From NCBI RefSeq assembly GCF_963664415.1, contig NZ_OY761445.1:682001-746000 (forward strand): a stretch of 64,000 bases of DNA, written 5' to 3'. Positions within the stretch are counted from its first letter, which is position 1. Every line of letters begins with the position of its first letter. Below are positions 9,514-19,187 of this stretch, piece by piece. The notes under the pieces are model-generated. The model was not told the origin of the DNA and made no database searches. It worked only from the letters and a program-made list of their open reading frames with translations. Origin of the DNA: an uncultured Desulfobacter sp. (GTDB lineage: Bacteria; Desulfobacterota; Desulfobacteria; Desulfobacterales; Desulfobacteraceae). Position numbers and translations under genes: made by a program.

Positions 9514-10295
9514 CAGGTCAAATCCTCCTTGCCCAGATAGGCTTCAATCACTTGGGGGTTGTTTTGGATCTCTTCGGGAGGTCCTTGGGCAATCACTTCG
9601 CCGAACACCAAGGTCTGTATGTGCTGACAAAGCTCCATCACAAATTTCATACGGTGTTCGATCAGAAAAATAGCCACCCCGAAATCCTGGTGTACCTGCC
9701 TGATAATCTTGATCATTTGGATCAATTCGTCAGGTGTCATGCCTGCGGTGGGTTCATCCAGAAAAAGCACCTTGGGATTGGTGGCCATGGCCCGGGCCAT
9801 CTCCACCCGGCGCTGGGCCCCGTAAGGCAGGCTTGTTACCAGCTGATGGGCATGCTGCTTGATATCAAACAATTCCAGAAGCCTGTAGGCATTCTCTTCG
9901 GCTTTGGCCTCCTGCCTCCGACACTTTCCGGTATTTAAAAAAGCATCGAGCAGGCCGTAAGTGAGTTGGGAATAGTGGGCCATTTTAATATGGTCCAGCA
10001 CATTCATATGCCGCCACAAAGCCAGATTCTGAAAGGTTCTGCCAAGCCCTTTGGCTGCAATCTCATTGGTTTCCAACCCCACAATACTCTCATTTTCAAG
10101 GGTAATACGACCTTCGCTGGGGGTATAGACCCCGGTGATCAGGTTAAAAACGGTTGTCTTGCCTGCCCCGTTTGGGCCGATCAAGCCGACAATCTGGTTG
10201 GGTCCAACCGAAAGATTATAATTGTGGACCGCCCTCAATCCACCAAAGTAGTGGGTCATTTTATCTACATGAAGCAAAGGCGTCATGGTATTCAT
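9513..10295 (-). CDS. livG: Branched-chain amino-acid ABC transporter ATPase LivG
   Basis: First ATPase of the importer, 260 residues. Walker A is GPNGAGKTT and Walker B is VLFLDEPTAGMTP. The C-terminal region has the LivG-type IEHRMKFVMELC switch and PQVIEAYLG ending. The signature motif reads LPYGAQRRVEMARAMA rather than canonical LSGGQ, which is common in LivG proteins. It lies 11 bases after livM on the same strand. Confidence 0.96.
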   Translation of the reverse strand: MNTMTPLLHVDKMTHYFGGLRAVHNYNLSVGPNQIVGLIGPNGAGKTTVFNLITGVYTPSEGRITLENESIVGLETNEIAAKGLGRTFQNLALWRHMNVLDHIKMAHYSQLTYGLLDAFLNTGKCRRQEAKAEENAYRLLELFDIKQHAHQLVTSLPYGAQRRVEMARAMATNPKVLFLDEPTAGMTPDELIQMIKIIRQVHQDFGVAIFLIEHRMKFVMELCQHIQTLVFGEVIAQGPPEEIQNNPQVIEAYLGKEDLT

Positions 10296-10306
10296 GGAAT
10301 TGCTCC

Positions 10307-11569
10307 TTATTTATTCCTTTTGGCCGCAAGCAGTTTTCCGGCATTGAACTCCCTGAAAGAGATCAAGCCGTATGGCCTGAAGATCATAACAAAAATCAGT
10401 ATCAGCGGAATAATGATCCACTTAAATAGTTCCAGGGGCCGCAGGGCTTCGCCTAAAATATTGATGGAAACGGCACCCACAATAGAACCCACAATGGAGT
10501 TCAGGCCGCCGAAATAGACCATGGCAAGGATTTCGGCCAGCCGGTTGATGCTGAACATGCCGGGATTGATATAGGCCAGCACATGGGCAAAAAGCCCGCC
10601 GGCCACACCGGCCCAAAATGCCCCGAACATAAAGGCGGTCATTTTGGTTTTCCGGGTTTTCACGGTCATGGATTCGGAAGCGGCCTCATCATCGCGCACG
10701 GCATTGAGGGCCTTGCCCATGATGGAGGTGACAAAATTATGAATCACCCAGATGCACAGCATGGTCCAGATAAAGATCACAGGAAGCGGTGCCAGATCGG
10801 GCTGCCCACCCATGCCCCGGGCACCGCCGATGACATTGAGGTTTTCCACCGCACTTTTTACGATGAACATAAAGGCCAAGGAGATGATGGCCAGGTAATC
10901 CCCCCGGGTACGAAATGAAGGGATGGCCACCAAAAGCGATGCAAGGGAAGCTGCGATCCCGCCAATAATCAACGCAACGGGAAAAAGCCACGGACCAAGA
11001 GTTGCCGGCAGCACGGCAGCCCCAAAAATCTTGTCATTGGCAAATAAAAACAGGGTAATCACCGACGACACATAAGCCCCCACCGCCATAAACCCCGGGT
11101 GTGAGCATGAAAACTCACCCTGGTAGCCGTTGATGACGTTGATGCTGATGGTCAAAATAATGGATATCAGCGTCAGTTTCACCACAAGCACACGATAATC
11201 GTTGATGCCGGCCCAAAGGGACAAGATCGCGTAAAAACAGCACAAATGGATCAGTACGGAGATCCATAACGGCAGCTTCTCCATGGCACCTGCCAGCGGG
11301 TTGGTAAAAAACGCGGAAACCTTTCCCACAATGCAGACCGGCAGGACATAGACAACTATGTCATAGGCCAGGGCGCCAGGAATCATAAGTGGATCCTTGA
11401 GCATGATAATGGCGCCGAACAGCACCGGAATCTTGGGCAGGCCCAGGTAGTAGGAAATATAGTCGTATCCCCAAAAATACTCGATCAACACGGCAGCCAG
11501 CATTCCTAAAAGCCAGCCGGCCATGGGTATGTTCGATAGGAATTTTTTTATTGATTGTACAATCTTCAT
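10307..11569 (-). CDS. livM: Branched-chain amino-acid ABC permease LivM
   Basis: Inner-membrane permease of 420 residues with about ten hydrophobic segments. The core carries INVINGYQGEFSCSHPGFMAVGAYV, split here as INVINGYQGEFS and HPGFMAVGAY, which is typical of LivM, plus SFRTRGDYLAIISLAFMFI. The N-terminal 100 residues form additional membrane segments, making it longer than many homologues (about 320-360). It sits between livH (36-base gap) and livG. Confidence 0.95.
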   Translation of the reverse strand: MKIVQSIKKFLSNIPMAGWLLGMLAAVLIEYFWGYDYISYYLGLPKIPVLFGAIIMLKDPLMIPGALAYDIVVYVLPVCIVGKVSAFFTNPLAGAMEKLPLWISVLIHLCCFYAILSLWAGINDYRVLVVKLTLISIILTISINVINGYQGEFSCSHPGFMAVGAYVSSVITLFLFANDKIFGAAVLPATLGPWLFPVALIIGGIAASLASLLVAIPSFRTRGDYLAIISLAFMFIVKSAVENLNVIGGARGMGGQPDLAPLPVIFIWTMLCIWVIHNFVTSIMGKALNAVRDDEAASESMTVKTRKTKMTAFMFGAFWAGVAGGLFAHVLAYINPGMFSINRLAEILAMVYFGGLNSIVGSIVGAVSINILGEALRPLELFKWIIIPLILIFVMIFRPYGLISFREFNAGKLLAAKRNK

Positions 11570-11605
11570 GGCAACGTTTCTTTCTGAAAACGGGTAAAGA
11601 AAAAA

Positions 11606-12541
11606 TTACAGTCTCAGTTTGGTACTGTGCTCCATGCCGAAAAAGCCTCTTGGCCTGAAGGTCAGAATCAAAAGGATAATGGAATAGGCAATCAGATCCC
11701 TCAGGGTGGACGGAAATATGGTGGCGACAAAGATTTCAATGAACCCCAGAAGGTAACCTGCCAAAGCGGCCCCTTTTATAGAGCCGCGCCCGCCGAGAAT
11801 GGCTGCAACAAAGGCTTTCCAGCCGATCAGCACTCCCATGTACGGGTCAAGGATGGGGTATGCCTGGCCGTAAAGAATGCCGGCCACCGCAGCCAGACCC
11901 GCACCAATGGCAAAGGTTAATGGTGCCATGATGTTAATGGAGATCCCCATGAGAGGTACGGCAAGAAAATCAAAGGACATGGCGCGCATGGCCATCCCCC
12001 ATTTGGTTTTCTGGATAAAGGTATGCAAGGCGAGCATGAGCAACAGGCTGATGATAATAATCATCACCTTGATATTGGTGAAATAGACCCCGCCCACATT
12101 GTAGGAGACCGATTCAATGAGCGGCGGAAAGCTTAAGCGCTTGGCCCCTAAAAGAATCAAAATACCGGTTTCAAAAATAATGCCGATCATAAGGCCTGTG
12201 ATGGCGGCAGAGGCACGGGGCGCCTGGCGCAAAGGCCGGTAGCCCGCCACTTCCACAAACACCCCCACCCAGGAGGCTAAAAACATGGTCACCACAACGG
12301 TGGCCACAAAGACGACAGGCCCGGGTAAAATACCTGCAAACAGCGTAAGAAAAAGAGTTGCAATACCAAAACCGATATAAGTGCCCACCATGAAAATATC
12401 ACCGTGGGCAAAATTAAAAAGCATCAAAACACCGTAGACCATGGAGTACCCAATGGAGATAACGGCGTAAAAACTTCCTCGCTGGAGTGCATTGATAAAG
12501 TTCTGAATAAAAAACTGTATCAGATCAGTAAACGATTCCAT
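11606..12541 (-). CDS. livH: Branched-chain amino-acid ABC permease LivH
   Basis: Inner-membrane permease of 311 residues. The LivH hallmark SIGYSMVYGVLMLFNFAHGD lies near the N terminus, and the coupling region has GIAWK-like GWKAFVAAILGGRGSIKG near residue 240. AGGAA lies upstream of the ATG. A terminator hairpin at 12606-12633 separates it from the binding-protein gene, which may lower expression of the membrane and ATPase genes relative to the binding protein. Confidence 0.95.
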   Translation of the reverse strand: MESFTDLIQFFIQNFINALQRGSFYAVISIGYSMVYGVLMLFNFAHGDIFMVGTYIGFGIATLFLTLFAGILPGPVVFVATVVVTMFLASWVGVFVEVAGYRPLRQAPRASAAITGLMIGIIFETGILILLGAKRLSFPPLIESVSYNVGGVYFTNIKVMIIIISLLLMLALHTFIQKTKWGMAMRAMSFDFLAVPLMGISINIMAPLTFAIGAGLAAVAGILYGQAYPILDPYMGVLIGWKAFVAAILGGRGSIKGAALAGYLLGFIEIFVATIFPSTLRDLIAYSIILLILTFRPRGFFGMEHSTKLRL

Positions 12542-12605
12542 GCAGCAGTTCCTGTTAAAACAATGAAATACAGTTCATTTGCGTTTGAACTATAGTTGAA
12601 AAAAC

Positions 12606-12633
12606 AACTGCCGCGTTTAAGGTTGCGGCAGTT
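12606..12633 (-). terminator. Hairpin between livK and livH
   Basis: AACTGCCGC pairs with GCGGCAGTT over a 10-base loop. On the minus strand the T-run TTTTTT follows. Placed between the binding-protein gene and livH, it is probably a partial terminator that makes the binding protein more abundant than the rest of the operon, a common arrangement in ABC importers. Confidence 0.75.
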
Positions 12634-12699
12634 ATTTTTTCCAATTTAAAAATATACTAACGAATATCTTTCACTCGATAATCCAATTTTATACGCCGG

Positions 12700-13875
12700 T
12701 TAGGGGCATACGGATTTGTAGAACTCGTATTCACCTTTGTCGTTTATTTTTACGATCACCGCACATTTGACCGGGTCACCCTCTTCGGTGAAGGTCATGT
12801 TACCGGTGATACCTTCAAAATTCTTAATTTTAGCCAGAGCATCCCGGACAGCCTGGCGATCCTGGTCAATTCTACCGGTCAATTTGCCGGTATTCTCAAT
12901 GGCCTGCTGGGCCAGACGAAGGGCATCCCAGGTCAGCGCTGCCACATCATCGGGGATATAACCGTATGTTTTATTGTAGCGGTCAATGAATGCCTTGGTT
13001 GCGCCCTGGGCGCCGGCAGCTGCGTAATGGGAAGAGAAAAACTGGCCGTAGCAGGCTTCGCCGCACAGCTCAACAGTTTCGGCAGATCCCCAGGAGTCGG
13101 AACCCACAATAGGTCCTTTCCATCCAAGCTCTTGAGCTTGTTTAACAATCAGGGGCACTTCGTTGTAGTACTGGGGGGTAAACAGCACCTGGGCACCTGA
13201 CTTGATAATTGTGGTCAGCTGGGAAGAAAAATCAGTATCTTTGGTGGTGAAGCTTTCAAAGGCAACAACTGAGCCTTCACCGTGTTTCTTTTCCCACGCA
13301 TCCTTGAACACTTCGGCAAGCCCTTTTGGATAGTCGGAGGCCACATCATAAAGGACGGCGGCCTTGGTGAACCCGAACTCATCGGTAATAAAATTGGCCA
13401 CAACAGGACCCTGAAAGGGATCGAGGAAACAACCACGGAATACATAAGGGCGGTTCATGGTGGTGTCGGGGTTGGTGGACCAGGGGCTGATCATGACGGT
13501 TTTGTATTTGTTGGCCACTTCACCGGCCGGTACAGCCTGTTTGGAAGACTGGGGGCCGACAATGGCCAGAACGTCATCCTGGCTGATCATTTTGGTGTTG
13601 GCTTTTACCGCGGATTCCGCTTTGGATTCATTATCTTCAACAACCAGTTCAACCTTGTACTTCTGGCCGCCGACTTCAAGTCCGCCGACCTTTTCAATGT
13701 CTGACAGCCACATTTGCGCAGCATATTTTGAGCCTTCACCAACCTTTGGAATGTCACCGGTCAATGGCGCATTGATGCCGATTTTGATGACGGTCTCTCT
13801 TTTGCAAAACGCAGATGAAGAAAAAACCATGGTCATTGCAATGACAGCCGCCATACAATACGTAATCTTTTTCAA
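12700..13875 (-). CDS. livK: Branched-chain amino-acid ABC substrate-binding protein
   Basis: Periplasmic type I binding protein (peripla_BP_6, leucine/isoleucine/valine-binding family) of 391 residues. It begins with a signal peptide (MKKITYCMAAV... SSAFC). The ligand domain has GINAPLTGDIPKVGEG and IVGPQSSKQAVPAGEVANKY. The start codon is TTG at 13873-13875, supported by AGGAGG five bases upstream. It is the first gene of the liv operon. The actual ligand could be another amino acid, as family members vary. The upstream gap (13876-14106) is AT-rich and holds a small ACGGC/GCCGT hairpin at 13925-13938. Confidence 0.95.
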   Translation of the reverse strand: MKKITYCMAAVIAMTMVFSSSAFCKRETVIKIGINAPLTGDIPKVGEGSKYAAQMWLSDIEKVGGLEVGGQKYKVELVVEDNESKAESAVKANTKMISQDDVLAIVGPQSSKQAVPAGEVANKYKTVMISPWSTNPDTTMNRPYVFRGCFLDPFQGPVVANFITDEFGFTKAAVLYDVASDYPKGLAEVFKDAWEKKHGEGSVVAFESFTTKDTDFSSQLTTIIKSGAQVLFTPQYYNEVPLIVKQAQELGWKGPIVGSDSWGSAETVELCGEACYGQFFSSHYAAAGAQGATKAFIDRYNKTYGYIPDDVAALTWDALRLAQQAIENTGKLTGRIDQDRQAVRDALAKIKNFEGITGNMTFTEEGDPVKCAVIVKINDKGEYEFYKSVCP

Positions 13876-14106
13876 TGTTTCCTCCTAATATTATGTTGTT
13901 AACTTTCTTATCACTATGATCTATTACGGCAAACGCCGTATCATTTCAGTAAGTCTACCGGTATATATTTTTGTACCCGATATTTTTAACAATAATATTA
14001 ATGTATAAGGAAATAAAAAAGCGAAGTAAAGTAGAATATTGTATTAAAAGTTATTCAAATGTTCAATTTTTCCAATAAGCTGACATGTTAAAAAGGAGTG
14101 CCGATC

Positions 14107-14229
14107 ATGGAGCCAACAGACTCTGTATACGGTGTTGCAGCCGACATTTCCACCCCGTGTTTGGTCATAGATGAAAACAAAATTTTCAAAAGTATTCCTC
14201 TTGACTATTGGATACCGGATTTAATATAG
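14107..14229 (+). CDS. Small 40-residue ORF, possible gene remnant or leader peptide
   Basis: An ATG with a strong site (AAAGGAG, 7-8 bases upstream) opens a 40-residue frame ending TAG. The segment ISTPCLVIDENKIFKSI resembles the very N terminus of PLP-dependent alanine racemase/D-threonine aldolase-like enzymes (TP-x-LV-x-D pattern), but nothing else of such an enzyme follows. It is either a decayed fragment or a short expressed peptide ahead of the structured leader at 14259. I do not recognise a function. Confidence 0.4.
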   Translation: MEPTDSVYGVAADISTPCLVIDENKIFKSIPLDYWIPDLI

Positions 14230-14258
14230 AAGCAGGAAATTTTGCCTGAAGGCGACTG

Positions 14259-14413
14259 TTTCACAGCAAATTTTACCCTGTGAAATTTCCGGAAGAATCC
14301 GGAAAAAAAAAGGCGGCAGTATATAACTGCCTTAAAGAACGACATAAACAACAATAACCACGAAGGTTCAACGTGCTTAGCTGCATGCAAAGGACTTTTG
14401 TGGTTTTTTTTTG
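14259..14413 (+). promoter_or_regulatory. Structured leader ending in a terminator, candidate attenuator or riboswitch
   Basis: Four hairpins line up before the methyltransferase: TTTCACAG/CTGTGAAA (14259-14285), TTCCGGA/TCCGGAA (14287-14304), GGCAGT/ACTGCC (14315-14331), and a larger one from AACCAC at 14356 to GTGGTT at 14405. The last runs straight into nine T residues. The terminator stands about 40 bases before the start codon of the uptake operon, so read-through must be regulated or partial. GCATGC occurs both in the terminator loop and just after the T-run and could support an alternative fold. I cannot assign a known riboswitch class. Confidence 0.5.
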
Positions 14414-14449
14414 GCATGCGGTTCAAAACAGCCTTTAAAGGAGAGAATA

Positions 14450-15208
14450 ATGGCAGCCTGCGGCATGGACCTGCTAAAAAAACGTATTGAAACATACTGG
14501 AACTGGAGAAGTTCCAGTTACGAACTGGATCAGGCAAAATCCATTGAAACGGTAAACGACTGGGAATCCACCATCAACGCCTTGGTCTCCCATGTAAAAG
14601 GAAATGACCTGCGGGCCCTTGATGTGGGTACAGGCCCGGGGCAGCTCGCGTTCTATCTGGCCGGAGCCGGGTTCAAGACAACCGGCATAGACATATCACC
14701 GGGCATGGTTTCCCGGGCAGAAAAAAAAGCGCTGCAGGATGACCTTTCCTGCGATTTCCAGACAGGAGATGCCGAACATCTTCCCTTTGCAGACAATACC
14801 TTTGATGTGGTGGTGACCCGGAACCTTGTCTGGACCCTCCCCGATCCCCAAGCCGCTATCCGGGAATGGCACAGGGTGCTTAAACCCGAAGGCCGCATCA
14901 TCATATCAGACGGATACTGGCAGAATATCACCTGGCCACGCATCCACAGGCTGATTATCAAAGGATTCAAAAGTTTTTTAAAAACCGGTAGTTTTATTTC
15001 CTGCCGGTTTTTTTCCCACTATGCCGGATTGATCAAGCGCCTGCCCTTCTATGAAGGCGTAACCCATCATGATGCCGGCAAACTTATGCACAAAGCCGGG
15101 TTCAAGGATGTCCTTTCCTGGGACATTGCCCGACATTTCAAAACAAACCCATACGGTGCGGGCAAGCTTGCTGCACCGGTGTTTTTTATCGTCTATGGAA
15201 ACAAATGA
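14450..15208 (+). CDS. Class I SAM-dependent methyltransferase (methyltransferase type 11)
   Basis: 252-residue protein with the Rossmann SAM site LDVGTGPGQLAFYLA (about residue 46), the acidic GIDISPGM at motif II, and GDAEHLPFADNTFDVVVTRN before motif IV. The substrate is unknown. The ATG at 14450 has AAAGGAGAG seven bases upstream. It heads a seven-gene plus-strand cluster with a TonB receptor and a Nik/Opp-type importer, so it may modify the imported chelate or a cofactor made from it. This role is inference from position only. It is soluble and cytoplasmic by appearance. Confidence 0.85.
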   Translation: MAACGMDLLKKRIETYWNWRSSSYELDQAKSIETVNDWESTINALVSHVKGNDLRALDVGTGPGQLAFYLAGAGFKTTGIDISPGMVSRAEKKALQDDLSCDFQTGDAEHLPFADNTFDVVVTRNLVWTLPDPQAAIREWHRVLKPEGRIIISDGYWQNITWPRIHRLIIKGFKSFLKTGSFISCRFFSHYAGLIKRLPFYEGVTHHDAGKLMHKAGFKDVLSWDIARHFKTNPYGAGKLAAPVFFIVYGNK

Positions 15209-15253
15209 GCAGGTCATTTGTTATTTTAAACCTAACACCAAGGAAAAAGAAAA

Positions 15254-17569
15254 ATGAGAGTTGTAAAACATGTTCTGTTCACCGTTGCCGTCACAACGAC
15301 GCTTGCGCTGTATTCACCAACCTGGGCGGCCGACGATGCAGTGCAGGAGACCCAGGACACGGCATCGGTTGAGACAGCAAGTGAAGAATTGGAAACCATG
15401 ACGGTAATTGCCACCAAAACACCCAAGGCCCCATTGGACTCACCGGCGTCCGTTTCTGTAATATCCGAAGATGAGATTGATGCGTTCTCCTCGGAACACC
15501 CGTTTAAACCTCTGTTCCGTGCAGAAGGTATTTATCCCCGCCAATACAGAGGCCTGGCCGACTACTGGTCCCGCCCCATGATCCGTGGCAGCAGAGCCCT
15601 TGTCATGGTAGACGGACTGAATTGGTATGACTATGGGCAGTATTATCATACCGGATCTATCCCCATGCTGGATATCGATAAAATTGAAGTGGTCCGGGGG
15701 CCTTTTTCAGCGCTTTACGGCACCCTTGCCCAGACCGGCGTTATCAACTATGTCACGAAAATCCCCTATGACATGGAGGCGGAAGCCTCCTTTACCTACG
15801 GAACAGATAATACCCAATTTTACAAAGCCCGTATAGCAGACCGTCCGTTCATGGTGGACGGTGATCCTGAAAATCTTTCCTGGGCGGAAAAAAATCTTGG
15901 GGATAAATTCTTCTATTCCATGAGTTTCAAATACCGGACCACGGATGGATATGAAACCAACCCGACCTATAAAACCCTGTCAAGCCCGGTGACCGGCGCG
16001 CTTGATGCCACCATTCCCATTGCAGCAAACGTTGCCACAGATATTAATCCCCAGACCGGTGACACACGCTATATTGTCGGTACCCAGGGAGACAACTGGT
16101 ACGAAGATTACGGAGCGTTCCTGAAAACCGGATATGAGTTCAACGAAAATTCCAAAATATGGTACAGCTTTAACGTCAGCCAATTTGAGTATGGATGGAG
16201 CGGCGGGAAAAGCTACCTGCGGGATGCCAACGGAAATCGCATTACATCGGGCGATGTATACATTCAAGATGGTGCAGACTACTACCAGACCAGTTTAAGT
16301 GACACCACCTTCACCGCCACCGCGTATCAAAAAGAGTCCTATGTCCATACCCTGCACTATGACTATTCCATTCCCAATAAGGTGGATATCAACGCCCTTG
16401 TGGGGTACAGCGACAAGGAGACCCAGAGCCATTCGGTGGCCAGCGCTTACACCAAGATTGAAGACAACGATATGCTCCAGGCAGACTTGTCAGCCACCTT
16501 TCACATGATGGACGACAAGTTCCTTTTGACCATGGGAACCCAAGGAGTAAAAGAGACCGCAACCGTCACCAAACACAACTTGTCAAATGCCAGTGATGCA
16601 GACAGCTGGGAATCAGTCCAAACCCGGGAATCCGGTGAAAGTCTGACCTGGGGAACCTTTATCCAGGCCGAATATACGCCGATTGAATCCACCACCTTGT
16701 ACCTGGGTGGACGGTATGATCACTGGTGGGCTACGGATACGGAATATTCCGACATCAACGGCAACCATGAAAGCAGCGATGACGTGGATGACGGTCAGTT
16801 CAGCCCCAAGGCATCCGTAGTGTACCGGCTGATGGAGAACGGTATCCTGCGGGCCTCTTACGGAAAATCATTTACCGCACCCAGCCTGTATTACAGAATC
16901 GCCAGCTATTCTTTTGACAACGGCGGCCAGACCACTTATGCGGCCGGGAATCCGGATCTGGACCCCACCACCAACACCTCCTGGGAACTTGGTACCGAGT
17001 GGGAATTTTTCAACAAAAAGGTACGGGTCAAAGCCACCTACTTCCAGAATGATTTTGATGACCTCATTGTCAACGCAACAAGAAATTATGTGATAGACGG
17101 CCAGTCAGTAACCATTAAAAGACGTGTAAATGCAGAATCTGCAAAGGTTGACGGAATTGAAACCGCTGTTGAATTCATCCTGCCCTGGGACCTGAAAGGC
17201 GGCTTGCACTATACCCACAACTGGTCCAAATACACCAAGACCGAAGGCAACGGCATGGACGGATGGGAAGTGGCCGAAGTCCCCACGGATATATTTAACT
17301 TCTGGCTGGGATACTTCACAGACGCCTGGGATGCATCCGTTAACTTAAGGTATTCCGACAGTGTGTATGATGACCGGCGCGATCCCTATTCAGATTCCGT
17401 CTACTGTGATTACACCGACTCATTTGTTGTGGATGCCCAAGTCACCTTCAGGCCGACTCAAAAAATGGCCTTGACCCTGTCAGTGGACAATCTGTTCGAC
17501 GAAGCGTACTATGAATACTATGAAGCCCCTGGCCGGACCGTGATGGCCACAATATCAATCGCTTTGTAA
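15254..17569 (+). CDS. TonB-dependent outer-membrane receptor
   Basis: 771-residue outer-membrane protein with signal peptide (MRVVKHVLFTVAV... TWA), a TonB-box-like region ETMTVIATKTPK, a plug domain (about residues 55-170) with MIRGSRALVMVDGLNWYDYG and IEVVRGPFSALYGT, and a long beta-barrel rich in alternating aromatic strands. The barrel ends YEAPGRTVMATISIAL. It resembles siderophore/vitamin B12-type receptors. Location between the methyltransferase and an ABC importer suggests one uptake pathway from outer membrane to cytoplasm. AAGGAAAAAG precedes the ATG. Confidence 0.95.
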   Translation: MRVVKHVLFTVAVTTTLALYSPTWAADDAVQETQDTASVETASEELETMTVIATKTPKAPLDSPASVSVISEDEIDAFSSEHPFKPLFRAEGIYPRQYRGLADYWSRPMIRGSRALVMVDGLNWYDYGQYYHTGSIPMLDIDKIEVVRGPFSALYGTLAQTGVINYVTKIPYDMEAEASFTYGTDNTQFYKARIADRPFMVDGDPENLSWAEKNLGDKFFYSMSFKYRTTDGYETNPTYKTLSSPVTGALDATIPIAANVATDINPQTGDTRYIVGTQGDNWYEDYGAFLKTGYEFNENSKIWYSFNVSQFEYGWSGGKSYLRDANGNRITSGDVYIQDGADYYQTSLSDTTFTATAYQKESYVHTLHYDYSIPNKVDINALVGYSDKETQSHSVASAYTKIEDNDMLQADLSATFHMMDDKFLLTMGTQGVKETATVTKHNLSNASDADSWESVQTRESGESLTWGTFIQAEYTPIESTTLYLGGRYDHWWATDTEYSDINGNHESSDDVDDGQFSPKASVVYRLMENGILRASYGKSFTAPSLYYRIASYSFDNGGQTTYAAGNPDLDPTTNTSWELGTEWEFFNKKVRVKATYFQNDFDDLIVNATRNYVIDGQSVTIKRRVNAESAKVDGIETAVEFILPWDLKGGLHYTHNWSKYTKTEGNGMDGWEVAEVPTDIFNFWLGYFTDAWDASVNLRYSDSVYDDRRDPYSDSVYCDYTDSFVVDAQVTFRPTQKMALTLSVDNLFDEAYYEYYEAPGRTVMATISIAL

Positions 17570-17590
17570 TTTGTAACGTATGAGTATTCT

Positions 17591-19183
17591 ATGACTGTTT
17601 TACATGAAAAATTTTCCCCTGCCGGACCGGGCGCTTCAACCCGGCCCGGCAGGGCCGTTTTTTGTCTGATTCTTTGTCTGATCTTTTGTCTGGGAACAAC
17701 CACGGTGTTTGCAGCAGAATCTCTTACCGTTGCCAAACCTTTTGGCCCGTCTGACACCAATCTTGATCCGGCCAAAGGGTCCAACGGATGGTATGCCAGT
17801 GAGGCCGGCATTACCGAGACCCTGTTTGCCCTGGACTTTGACATGAAGCTGATTCCCTGCCTGGCCCGGGGATTTGACAATCTTTCTCCTGTATCCTGGG
17901 AGATCCGGTTGCGGGATAATGTTTTTTTTCACAATGGTCTGCCCATGACGGCCCAGGCGGTAAAAACCTGCCTTGAACGTCTGATCGATGAAAAAAGCGA
18001 TGGGTTCAACAAACGCATCCAGGGACTTTTGGACATAAAAGCCATTACCATAAAAGATGCCCGGACCCTGACCATTGAGACCCGTCACCCCAATGCCGGA
18101 TTTATCTATAATCTAACCTCTCCTGAAACAGGAATCATTGACCTGTCAACCGACACCCTTGCCGGAACAGGACCGTTTCAACTCAAGGCGGTGGTGCCCA
18201 ACGAAAAAACCGTTGTAACGGCCTTTCACAAGTATTGGAACGGGACACCCAAGCTTGCACAGGCCGAACTCTATGTGATCAAGAGCCCGGTTTCCCGGAT
18301 GCTGGCCTTTGAATCGGGGAAAATCGACATCGCTACCAATTTTCCGGAACTGGATGCCCTGCGCCTGATGAAACAGGGTAACGGCGCCAAGGTTGAAATC
18401 ATACACCAGCCAACCGCCAGGCTCTGCTTTTTCTTTGTCAGGGTCAAGGACGGCCCCCTGGCAGATTCCAATCTGCGCAACGCCTTGAATTACGCCATTG
18501 ACCGCAACCAGATTCTGGCATCCGTGCTTGGCGGTATAGGGGCAGAGATCGGGGCATCGGTTTTTCCCAAAGTCATGCCCTGGTGCAATACCGCACTTTC
18601 AACGTATACCTATGCACCTGAAAAAGCAGCCGCCCTGCTGGATGCAGCCGATGCAAAAGACCTTGACGGCGACGGCATCCTGGAAAAAGACGGCAAACCA
18701 TTACACCTGAAGATGTGGACCTATGAAACCCGGGCGGCCTTAAAACCCACCCTGGAACTGATTAAATCACAATTGTTAAAGGTGGGAATCGACACCGGAA
18801 TCCGGGTGACAAAAAAAGGTTCTCCCATCAACCAGGCCATGCAGCAAGGCCGGGTTCATCTGAATCTTCAGATGTGGAACACCGCCCCCCAGGGCGATCC
18901 GGACGCCTTTTTGTCGGATGTGTTCATGACCCATGCCAGATCCAACTTCATGGGGTATGCCAACCCAAAACTGGATCAGCTGCTCCAGGCAGCCAAAACG
19001 TGCTTTGACCCAAAAGAACGTGCCCGCCTGTACAACCGGGCCCAGCAGATCATCCACGATGAAAATCCCGTGATCGTGCTGTTCCATAAGTCCATGGTAA
19101 CAGCCATGTCCAACCGGGTCACAGGCTACAGGATTCACCCGGCAGAAAAATATCTGTTGACCCAAAGCATCGGCAAAGAATAG
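17591..19183 (+). CDS. NikA/OppA-type ABC substrate-binding protein (SBP_bac_5)
   Basis: Periplasmic family 5 binding protein of 530 residues. The signal peptide has a long polar start and then FCLILCLIFCLG... AAE. The mature start has LDPAKGSNGWYASEAGITETLF, whose parts NGWY and GITETLF resemble nickel/metallophore-binding relatives (NikA, CntA) more than peptide binders. RNALNYAIDRNQI and FETGxID-like FESGKIDIA are family motifs. Substrate is inferred as a metal chelate or small peptide-like ligand. It starts 21 bases after the TonB gene with only a weak ribosome site and is followed after 4 bases by the ATPase gene. Confidence 0.9.
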   Translation: MTVLHEKFSPAGPGASTRPGRAVFCLILCLIFCLGTTTVFAAESLTVAKPFGPSDTNLDPAKGSNGWYASEAGITETLFALDFDMKLIPCLARGFDNLSPVSWEIRLRDNVFFHNGLPMTAQAVKTCLERLIDEKSDGFNKRIQGLLDIKAITIKDARTLTIETRHPNAGFIYNLTSPETGIIDLSTDTLAGTGPFQLKAVVPNEKTVVTAFHKYWNGTPKLAQAELYVIKSPVSRMLAFESGKIDIATNFPELDALRLMKQGNGAKVEIIHQPTARLCFFFVRVKDGPLADSNLRNALNYAIDRNQILASVLGGIGAEIGASVFPKVMPWCNTALSTYTYAPEKAAALLDAADAKDLDGDGILEKDGKPLHLKMWTYETRAALKPTLELIKSQLLKVGIDTGIRVTKKGSPINQAMQQGRVHLNLQMWNTAPQGDPDAFLSDVFMTHARSNFMGYANPKLDQLLQAAKTCFDPKERARLYNRAQQIIHDENPVIVLFHKSMVTAMSNRVTGYRIHPAEKYLLTQSIGKE

Positions 19184-19187
19184 CCCA

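Noticed and set aside
14259..14413. Cobalamin or thiamine riboswitch
   Set aside because: I could not find the conserved B12-box or thi-box sequences, so no known class is claimed.
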